From: an uncultured Campylobacteraceae bacterium
Lineage (GTDB): Bacteria; Campylobacterota; Campylobacteria; Campylobacterales; Arcobacteraceae
Direction of reading: 5' to 3'
Length of the DNA: 43,249 bases
NCBI GenBank assembly: GCA_913057765.1
Contig: CAJXPH010000002.1
Location: 1 to 43,249 of the forward strand
Shown here one piece after another: positions 23,830 to 35,800 of this stretch; the first letter of the stretch is position 1, and every line of letters begins with the position of its first letter. The position numbers and the translations under genes are program-made. The notes under the pieces are model-generated. The model did not search any database. It was not told the origin of the DNA and saw only the letters and a list, made by a program, of their open reading frames with translations.

Positions 23830-26800
23830 TTAAAGGTCTGGCTCAATTGAAACGTCTTCATCAATAAGAACTTTAATATTAGAAGTTCCATTTGTTCCTT
23901 CATAAACATTAAATACTTCACCATCGATTTCTGTTTTCCCTGAATTAGTCCAGTTAGAATCTCCACCTTCAAGAGTAACTTTATCTCCATTTTCTCCGAA
24001 TATTTTCAATTCATCTAATTCTGGATCATCATCTAGAATTACAATATCAGATAAATCAATATTAAGATTATTAGCTTTTCCATCTGTCATGTCAACTCCA
24101 TCAACAGCAGTTGTACTATGATTTGTTAATACACTTGATAAATCAATTGTATCAGTATCTGCTAAATCAACAATATTTTCTGTTTCATGAGGTGTTACAT
24201 CAACTTTAATTGTTAAATCAAATTTAGTTACATCTCCATCTGCATCTTGTGCTTTTACTTCAAATACTTCTTCTGTATCTGAATTGAAGTTACTTGAAGC
24301 TGCTTTATATGTGTATGAACCATCTGTAATATTAAATGATAATTTTCCACCTTCTGAAGTAACTTTATCAGTAAAGCTATTAGTATAATCAACTCCATCA
24401 ACTTTAATTGAAACAATTCCTCCAGCACCATCAACATCGTAATCAATATTATCAGCTACATTTCCAGAAACAGAAGCTGAAACACTATTTTGTAATGTTG
24501 CATCTAAATCACTTGCATTCTGAACAATAACAACATCACTAGCTCCATCAACTGCAATCTCTTCTAAATACGGTCTTAAAGAAGCACTTCCAATTCCTAC
24601 AGAGTAAGTTTCTGTAAATGGTAAAGCTTTAAATGTATTTGCAATTGCATCAGTTACGCCTTGTGTATTTGATCCATTACCTGTTCTTGTCTCGTATGAA
24701 CCATTATTATCATTATCTGCCATCCCATAAGTTGGATTACCATCAGATACAAAATAAGATATTAATTGATCACTGGCAGGAACTTGTTCTGAAGCCATTG
24801 CTGCTGTTACATCTAATAATGCATCATCATAATTTGTTCCTCCACCTGCAGAGAAGCCATTAATATATGCTTTCGCTTCTGATACTGTTAACCATACAGT
24901 TCCTCCTGTACCAGTTAATGTCTGACCATAATTTCCAAATGAAGTTAACATGATTTTAACGTCACCTAAGTCATCATACTTATCAATCATATTATTAGTA
25001 GCAGTTTTAGCAAGAGCTAATTTATCTCCACCCATACTTCCAGATACATCAAATGTAATAACAAGATTTGTTGTAGTATCACCTAATTGAACTGTATTTA
25101 TTTCACCATAACTTGAAGGTTGAGTATCAACTGGAATATTAATATCAATATCTAAATTTGCAGTTGTACTATCACCATCACCATCTGTTACTGTAAATGG
25201 AACATTTAAGTCTGTAATACCTGAACTCTTATCTAATTGTGTAATCTCATATTTTGGAGTATCTGATAAAACATCTTTTGCTTCTATTTTAGCAACAATT
25301 TCACCATTTACAGTTCCTGTTAATACTTTTCCTTCTTCTGTTACAGTCCATGTAACTGCTACTGTATTTCCTAATGCATCAGTTGCAGTTGGAGTTTCCC
25401 AAGTAAATGCTAATTTATCTCCATCTAGTTTTGGATCTGTTCCATCAGCTTCACCATCAGCACCAAAGTTAAAGTCTAAACTTCCAGTTTCAAATACTAC
25501 TGTATCTTGTAATGTTGTTGATAAATCTGCGGGATCATCAACTTCAACTACATCTGCTGAAACTTGAGAAAGATAAGTAGTACTTACACTTGTTCCAATT
25601 CCTACTGCAAAAACTTTATCTATATCTTTTACTGGATCATTAACAAAATCATTCCATTTTGTCACTCTAGCACTATCTAAATATCCTGACTCTTCATTTG
25701 ATCCATCATCAATTTCAGTTGTAGGGTTACCATCAGATAAGAAGTATACATATGTATCTCCACCATTTGGAGAAAGAGTATAATTATCTTCTGTTTCTTT
25801 AAGTGCATCTTCATAATTTGTTAAACCACTGTGATTTAAACCATTTAAGAATGTAGTTAATTCAGATGAAGTCATCCAATCACCAGTACCACTTGCTGAA
25901 GCATTAAACGTATTTACTTGAATTAATACATCACTTCCTAAAGACTCATATTTAGCAACTAATTCTTCAATTGATTCAATTGCAATTTCAAGTTTATCTT
26001 TACCAGTCCCAGCTACTATATCATTCATACTTCCAGAGATATCTAATGTAAATACTAAATTAACAGGATCTGTATTTAAATCAATTGTGGCTGTTGCATC
26101 TCCTGCAGAAGGGATATCATCTGCAATTGTTACATTTAATGTATCAGTAACTTTTCCATCATTGTTTGACGCTTCAATAATTAGTGGAAGATTAACTGTA
26201 TCTTCTGAATCCATTACAGGATGGTCAAGTTGTCCCATTAATTCAAATGAGTAAGACTTACCATTCGCTGCAATTGTTGCAACAAATACTACCTCACCAT
26301 TAGATGTACCAGTTATTGTTTTATCTCCATTACTATAGTCTAATGAAATAGCCTGACTCTCAGAAGTTAAAGTTGTAGTTTGTCCAGCTTTAAATACTAC
26401 ATCATCAGCATTAGTTACATTAATATTTCCACTATCTTCATGTTGATTTGCTACAGCATCAGTATCTGGATCAGTTTCATTACCTACATTAGGAATAAAG
26501 TCTTCATCAACCTCTGCACCTTCAACTACAAGTGTTGGAGGGACTTCAGTATAACCTTGGATTTTGATAGTTAAGACTGCTGTGTCTTCATCACCATCTG
26601 CATCTTCCATTGTATAGTTAAAGGTAAATGTTTTAAGATCTGTATCAGTTAATGCTTGTACTTTTGCAAGAGTATTATCTAATACAAATTCATATGTTCC
26701 ATCAGCATTTAACTTTAATGTTCCATATGTATTTAATTCTGCTACATCTGCATCACCAACTGTATCCCAACTTACAAACGCTTTAGGTGCATCTGCTCCA

Positions 26801-29800
26801 GAAATATCATTTGTTAATACTTGACCTTCTACTTTTGTTACTGCTGCATCTTCTACTAAAGTAGCAGTTGTATCATCATTTGCTTCTGGAGCATCGTCCA
26901 TGATTCTAACAATTAATTCATCAGTAGCTGTAGTTCCACTTATTCCATTTACTGTAATATCTAATTTATCATCAAACTTAGTATCTGTTGCACCAGCTTT
27001 ACTATCATTATCAATAGTAGCTTTTAATGTATACTCATAACTTACTGTTCCACCAAAGTCATCTCCAGTAAATCCAGTTAATTTAAGTGTACCCTCACCA
27101 GTATCAACTGTTTGATTCGTTGAAGCTAAAGCTTTTATTTCTGCAATAGTGAATGTATCCCCACCTACTACGATATTTTTAATACCATCTGTTGTACTGA
27201 TATCAAATGTATTTGTTGCAATTTCTTTATCTGTCGCAGATTCTGTACCATCTGGCGATAATCCTGCTTCATATACTACATCATCAGCTCCAGTTGCTTT
27301 TGCAGTTTCAACATCTGCACCATCTTTAGCACCTTGGATTTTAATAGTTAATACAGCTGTATCTTCATCACCATCTGCATCTTTCATTGTATATTCAAAG
27401 TTAAATGTTTTAAGGTCAGTTGTTTTTAATGCTTGTACTTTTGCAAGAGAATTATCTAATACAAATTCATATGTTCCATCAGCATTTAATTTTAATGTTC
27501 CATATGTATTTAACTCTGCTACATCCGGGTCTCCAGCTATATTCCAGCTTACAAATGCTTCTGGTGCATCTGCTCCTGATTCATCATTTGTTAATACTTG
27601 TCCTTCTACTTTTGTAGTTGCTGTATCTTCTACTAATGTAGTAGTTAAATCATCTTGTGCAACTGGAACATCATCAACAATAGTAATTTTTAATGTACCA
27701 TTTGTCGTATCTCCATCTGAATCTTCTAACTCTAATGTAATATTATCTACAAATTCAGTATCTGTTGCACCAGGCTTACTATCATTATCAATTGTAGCTG
27801 TTAATGTATATTCATAACTTATCTCACCAGTACTTTGATCATAATCAGTAATTAGTAAACTACCTTCGCCTGTATTAATAGGTGAGGAAGGTGTAGTAGT
27901 ATTATGTATAGCTTCTAATTGTGCCTCTGTAAATACTACCCCACCAATTGTTACTCTTGCAATTCCATCAGGAGAAGTAACTTTAAATGTTCCAGTAGCA
28001 ATTTCGCTAGTATCAGGAACACTTGTTAATCCTTTTTCATATACAGTATTGTCATCTCCAAGAACTGTTGGGCTACTATCAACACTTACATTTAGATTAG
28101 ATGATGAACTATCTCCATCTGCATCTGTAACTGTAAATGGAATAGTTACCCCTGTAATTCCAGCATCTTTATCAAACTGAGATATAGAATATTCTGGATT
28201 TGCTGTATTAATTCCTGTAGCTTCAACTTTTATAACTGTTTCACCATTAATTGTACCAACAAGAACTGTACCATCTGTTATTGTCCAAGTGATTGCACCA
28301 TTTGTACCAGTTGTAGTAATTTCACTTAAAGCATTAGTTGAATCTCCATCTCCCCAAGTAAATGCTAATTTACCACCATCTAATTTAACACCTGTTCCAT
28401 CTGCTGCGCCATCTGCGCCAAAATCAAATGTTAATGAACCAGTTGCAGTTACAACAGTTCCTTGTAAAGTATCAGATAATTTTGCTGGATCAGCAACTTC
28501 TAAATAGTCTGCAGATACTTGTGCAAGATAAGTTGTACTTACACTTGATCCAATACCAATAGAGAATACTTTGTCAATTTCGTTTCCTGGGTTATTAACA
28601 AAAGTATTCCAATCTGCAACTCTAGCACTATCTAAGTAGCCTGACTCTTCAGCTGCCCCATCATTAATTTCTGTTGTTGGGTTACCATCAGATAAGAAGT
28701 AAACATACGTATCTCCTCCATTTGGAGAAAGTGAGTAATTATCTTCTGTTTCTTCTAATGCATCTTCATAATTTGTTAATCCACTATGGTTTAATGTATT
28801 TAAGAAAGTTTCTAATTGTGATGAAGTCATCCAAGAACCATCTCCACTTGCTGTTGCATTAAATGTATTAACTTGAATTAAAACATCACTTCCTAAAGAC
28901 TCATATTTAGCTACTAATTCTTCCATTGCGTCAATTGCTACTTCAAGTCTATCTTGACCTGTACCACTTACTCCTGATCCCATACTTCCTGAGATATCAA
29001 GAGTAAACACTAGGTTTACAGGACCTGCCGTTGCATCTAATGAAGCAGCTGAATCAGATGAACTTGGAGTATCATCAGTAAATTGAAGATTAGAACCAAT
29101 ATTTATTGTTTCTGTATCACTAGCAGTATCACCATCTTTATCTGTTACAGTTACAGTTGCACTTAGTTTAATTAAGTTATCAACTAATGTTGCAAGATTT
29201 GCATCATTATTTGTTGCATCATTATCTGCATTTTCATCTACATGGTCAATTGCTTCACTTTGGGTAAGTGTTACCTCTCCAGCATCATTTCCACTCTCAA
29301 CAACACTTACTTTAAATATTTCTGTTGAACCTGCTGTACCTATAACTTCGCCATTTATAACATTAAGAACAATTGTAACACCGTGGCTAGTTAATCCTGA
29401 ATCAGTTCCATCTACTGCAGATAATTTATATTCTGTTTCTGTTTTTGCTATACCATCTGCTCCTCCTGTTATACTTCCAGGTGAAGATTGGAATGTTTGA
29501 CCAAAATTATACGATGACGTCTCAACATCAGAAGCAGTACCTTTAGTATCTACATCATCAGTTCTTAAAATAACTCGTGAATCATCTTTTGAAGAAATAT
29601 CTACTGTTGGCCCATCATCTTTAAATGTTAAATTAGTACCAATTTCAATACTTTCTGAGTCTGTTGCAGTATCTCCATCGTTATCAGTTATGATATCTGT
29701 TCTTGTTAATGTTACTAAGTCATCTGCATTTAATGTAACACTATCATCATGTTCATTATTTGTATTATCTCCTGCAATTGGATGTTTTAATGCTCTTTGT

Positions 29801-32800
29801 TGATCTAATGTTACTTCAGCAGTTGATTCATCTATTGATACTGTAAATACTAATAATCCACCAGTTTCTGTTCTACCTTCAATTACTCCTGCATTATCAG
29901 TTAATACTACTTTTTCACTTGTAGCAACATCAACTAAGCCACTATCAGCTCCATCTGCTTTAACATCTAAAGTATATTTTGTACTTGATTTTGAAGCATC
30001 TTTTTCATCTTCTCCGGCTTGTTCTTTTACAGTAAACATAGCTGCGAAGTTTGCGTTATCATTTATTGATAAGTTTGTTTCATCTACTGTTAATGTTGGC
30101 TCTGTTATAGCTGTTTTCTTAACATCTACTGCTGGACCATCATCTTTAAATAATAAGTTTTTACCAATATCAAGTTTTACAGAATCTGTATCTGTATCAC
30201 CATCGTTGTCTACTAGTACATCTGTTCTAGTTAATGTTACTAAATCATCAGAAGTTAAACTTACTGTATCATCTGGGTTTGCTGCATCTGGGTGAGATAA
30301 TGCTCTTTGTTGATCAAGCGTTACTTCTCCAGTAGTTGCATTTACTGTTACTGTGAATACTAATAATCCACCAGTTTCTGTTCTACCTTCTACTACTCCT
30401 GATGCATTTTCAGTTAATAATACTTTTTCACCACTTCTAGTATCGATTAATCCTGTATCTGTATTTGCTGCTTTTACATCTAATGTATATTCAGTACTTG
30501 ATTTTGAAGCATCTTCGCCATCTGCTCCTGCATCTGATGTAACTACTGTAAACATACTTGCAAAATTTGCTTTATCAGAAATTGCTATATTTGTTTCATC
30601 TACTGTTAAATTTGGCTCTGCAGCAGTTGTTTTATCTATATTAATTACTGGTCCATCATCTTGGAATCTTAAGTTTCCACCTAAATCAACGATTGCAGAA
30701 TCAGATGCTGTATCACCATCTTTATCTGTAATTGTTACATCTGCAGATAATTCTATTTTTCCATTTACTAATGAAATTATTTCACTATTTGAGTTAGTGT
30801 TTGGATGATCTAGTACTTCATATTGAGTTAAAGTAACTTTTCCACTAGCATCTACACTTACTTTAAATACATCAGTAGTTCCAGCTGTACCAACTACTTC
30901 ACCATTTACTAGAGATAAAGTAATCGCAACTCCACCACTTGTAAGTCCACTATTAGCATTTTTTACACTTAAATTATAGTTGTCTACATCTATATTTCCA
31001 GCTCCATCTTCTCCATAGTTTGCACCAGTTGAAGCAAATACTCCACCAAAGTTTGCACTTGTAGTATCAGTATCAAATGCCGCACCTTCAGTTTGTGCAT
31101 CTTGAGTAGTAAGAGTTACTAATGATTCATTATTAGCAACTGCATCAATAAGAGGACCATCATCTTTAAATGTTAAATTAGCACCAATATTAATAGTATC
31201 TGAGTCTGTTGCTGTATCTCCATCATTATCAGTTACAGTATCAGTTCTTGTTAATGTAACTAAATCATCTGCAGATAAATTCACTGCATCATCATGATCT
31301 GTCACATCTGGATGAATTACTGCTCTTTTTTGGTCTAATGTTACATTACCTACATTATCAACTGATACAGTAAACACTGTTGTTTCAACACCTGCAATTG
31401 TTACATAACCAACTACTTGTCCAGCATCTACTTTTAATAGAACATTATCACCTGTTGCAGTGTCAACTAACCCACTATCCACATTTGATGATTTTACATC
31501 TAATGAATAATCTATATCGTGAGATTGTTCACCATCTGTTCCTGCATCTTTTGTAGCACTAAATAATCCTGCGAAACTTGCACTATTATCAATATTTAAG
31601 TTTGTTTCATCTACTACTAAAGTAGGTTCTACTCCACCACTAACACCAGTTAAACTAATGTCATCAATTAAAGCTCCAAGTTTATTTGAATCAGCTAAAC
31701 CTTCAAAAGTTAAGTCAGCTGTAGTTCCAGTAATTCCACTATAAACTACATCAATTGTTACCCATCCATTTGCATCTGTTGTCGTTGTATATTGAACTGT
31801 ATTATCACTTGGATTAGTAGTTATTGTTAAAACCCCATTTGAATCAGAATCAATTGTTAATTCTTTTCCTCCAAATGTAACTTTCATATCTGAACTTTCT
31901 TTATCACTTGGTCTTGGTTGATAAGCAAATGAAAGTTCATAACTATCAGAACCAATTAAAGTAACTGGTGTTGTCATAACGGTATTACCATCTTGACCAT
32001 CAAAATCATGTGGATCTAATTCTGCATGACTACTTCCATCATCAGAAGTAGTTACGATATTTTTTTGAATTTCAACGCCTTCAGCATTTAAATCCCATAC
32101 TACGCCATGATCTCCAGTAATAGTTGTATCTGTACTATTATCTTGACCATTAATATCTCCACCACCATGCTCAACATGCCAACCATTTCCTGTTCTAAAG
32201 TTTTCAAACGATTCTTCAAGAATTAAAGTTTTAATTTCTGGGTTAGCTGTTACATCAACAGTTGGTCCATCATCTTTAATATTAAATGCACCTACATCTA
32301 CAGTTGTATCACTTGATACTAATGCAACTGTTGATGTATCTGTATCTCCATCTGCATCTGTTACTGTTTGTGTTAAGTTAATTGATACATCTACTTGATT
32401 TAATTGTCCAAGTACTAGGCTCTCTGTATCATCATGATCTGCTGTATTTGAATGCCATACATTCTCAGATTGTGTAAATGTTACATTTGTTCCTGTATTA
32501 CTAATTGTGAAGTATGTTACTCCACCTGCTGTACCAACAATTGATCCATTCACTTCACTTAGTAAAATCTCTGCACCTTTTGCACCATTTACACCTAATG
32601 CAAATAATCCTGATTGAACTCCACCTACTGTTGTACCTGTTGCATTTGTTAAGCTAAGTGAATAATCTACACTTCCTGCTCCATCTGTTCCATATAAATC
32701 TGTTGCTGTTACTCCACCTACTCCTACTACTTTAAATAAGCTTGTGAAGTCTGCTGAAGAAACTCTATCTGCATCTGTATCTGCTGGATTTGCTTGTTGT

Positions 32801-35800
32801 AATGCACTCTCATCTACTGTTAATGCAATCTCATTTGCTTGTGCTTTTTCTACTTCTGCATCCGTTAATCCTGCTTCTGGTCCATCATCTTCTATCTTAA
32901 AGAACTTTCCATTACCAACATCTAATCCATCTGAAGTAGCACTATCTCCATCGGCATCTGTAATTGTTTGTGTTACAACTAGTGTATTTGCAATTGTTGT
33001 TTGTAATACTGATGCATCATCTGAATCAGTTGTATTTGCATTCCAGATATTTGCTGGATCTACTTGATCATCATATGCGATTGTTAAAGCACCACTACTA
33101 TCAATTGATATTGTAAATACTTTATCTGTTCCATCTATACCACTTACAGTTCCATCTCCATTATCTACTAGAAGAATCTCTGCGCCTTTTCCATCTACTT
33201 GTGTATTATCTAAGATATATAATCCTGATCCTACATTAGTTGCTGGTGAAATTAAGTTTAATTCTAAGTTAAATGTTGTTGTTCCTGCTCCATCTGTTCC
33301 ATAACTTCCTGCTGCTGTACCACTAAAGGCTGATGATACATCAACTGTAGCACTATATATTCCATCATCTGTTAATGGAAGTTCTGACTCATCTAATATT
33401 GCTGTAGTTGTCCATTGTACATTTACATTTACATCATTAAAATCACCATCACCATTTGGTATTTGTAAGTCTTCCCAATTTTGATTACCAATTAAAGCAT
33501 TATCTTCAACGTGGTCTTGATTATCTTTATTTAAACTATCTTCATCAAAAAGGACATGAGAACCTTGTCCTACAATAGGAGTACCACTTGAAGTAATTTC
33601 TGCTTGCCATTGACCATCAGCATTCTTCACAAATGTTACTTCTGTATTATCATTTAGATTTGTATTTTTATTTTCTCCATTAGGAATAATAAAGAATCCA
33701 ACTTGATCTTGTGTATATCCTGTAACTGTAACAGGAACAGTATCTGAATCATGAACATCATCCCATACAATAACACCTGTAGTTGGCTCACCAGTAACTG
33801 GATCTTTTAAGTAGTAACCATAGCTATTATGGTAACCAGCAGAAGATACATCATCATGATTAGTTATTGTAAATTGATTACTCTCTAATAAATTTATATC
33901 TGGGCTAGCAGCTGTTGGTCCATCATCTTCTATCTTAAAGAACTTTCCATTAGCTACATCTAAATCACCTGATGTTGCACTATCACCATCTGCATCTGTG
34001 ATTGTTTGTGTTACTACTAATGTGTTTGCTGTACTTGTTGTTAAGGCCTCTGTATTATCACCATCATTCGCTGGTGATTGATCATGCCAAATATTATCTG
34101 GATTTACTGTATCTACATATTCAAATGTTAAATTACCTGTAGTAGCATCTATTTTTACAGTAAATACTTCATCTCCTGTTGATGCTACGATACCTGTTAT
34201 TACTCCAGCTTTAGTAACTAGTTCTATTTCTTCACCTTTCCCTACTTCTCCAGCTGTTGTATTACTTGGGTCTAAAATATATAGTCCTGATCCAATATTT
34301 TCAGTTTTTAGTGTTAGATTATATGTTGTACTTCCTGCTCCATCTGTTCCGTAACTTCCGGCAGTTGCAGTACCTGTACTAAAAGCAGCTGCTACATTTA
34401 CTGATGCAGTATATACTCCATCTCCTTCTACAGCTACAGTATTTGGATCATCTTTCGCTGATTCATCTAATGTAGCTGCTGTTGTGTTATAGTTTGCATC
34501 TACTACTGATGCTGTTGGTCCATCATCTTTAATATTAAATGCACCTACATCTACTGTAGTATCACTTGATACTAATGCAACTGTTGATGTATCTGTATCT
34601 CCATCTGCATCTGTTACTGTTTGTGTTAAGTTAATTGATACATCTACTTGATTTAATTGTCCAAGTACTAGGCTCTCTGTATCATCATGATCTGCTGTAT
34701 TTGAATGCCATACATTCTCAGATTGTGTAAATGTTACATTTGTTCCTGTATTACTAATTGTGAAGTATGTTACTCCACCTGCTGTACCAACAATTGATCC
34801 ATTCACTTCACTTAGTAAAATCTCTGCACCTTTTGCACCATTTACACCTAATGCAAATAATCCTGATTGAACTCCACCTACTGTTGTACCTGTTGCATTT
34901 GTTAAGCTAAGTGAATAATCTACACTTCCTGCTCCATCTGTTCCATATAAATCTGTTGCTGTTACTCCACCTACTCCTACTACTTTAAATAAGCTTGTGA
35001 AGTCTGCTGAAGAAACTCTATCTGCATCTGTATCTGCTGGATTTGCTTGTTGTAATGCACTCTCATCTACTGTTAATGCAATCTCATTTGCTTGTGCTTT
35101 TTCTACTTCTGCATCCGTTAATCCCGCACTTGGTCCATCATCTAAGATATTAAATTGTGCTACATCTGCTGTATCTTCACTTGATACTAATTTAACTGAT
35201 GCGCTAGCTGTATCTCCATCTGCATCTGTTACTGTTTGTGTTAATACAATTGATACATCATCACTATTTAATTGACTTAACGCAATACCTTCTGCATCAT
35301 TATGATCATTTGTATCTGAGTTCCAGATATTTTTAGCTTGTGTAAATGTTACTACTCCATTTGCGTCAGTACTGATTGTAAAGTAAACTTCACCATTTGC
35401 TTTACCTTCAATATCTCCAGTAACAGCATTTACAGTCATGATGATTTCATCACCTTGACCAATTCCATCACCTGGTGTTGCAACTGTATCACTAGCATCT
35501 AATGCATATAATCCTGAACCTAGAGTTGTGATTGTTCCTGCTGAATTAGTTAAGCTTAATGAATAAGCTACACTTCCTGCTCCATCGGCTCCAAAATCTG
35601 CTGATGTACTACCATTTACAGTAACTGTTGAGAATAAGCTTGAAAAATCTGCTTTTGAAGAACTTGCTCCATCATTATCTGTTGGATCTGTTTGTGCTCC
35701 TTCTGTCTCATCTACTGCTAATATAATGTTATTTGCATCTGTTTTTGATGTTTCTGCTAATGCTGTTAATCCTGCCGTTGGTCCATCATCATAGAACTCA

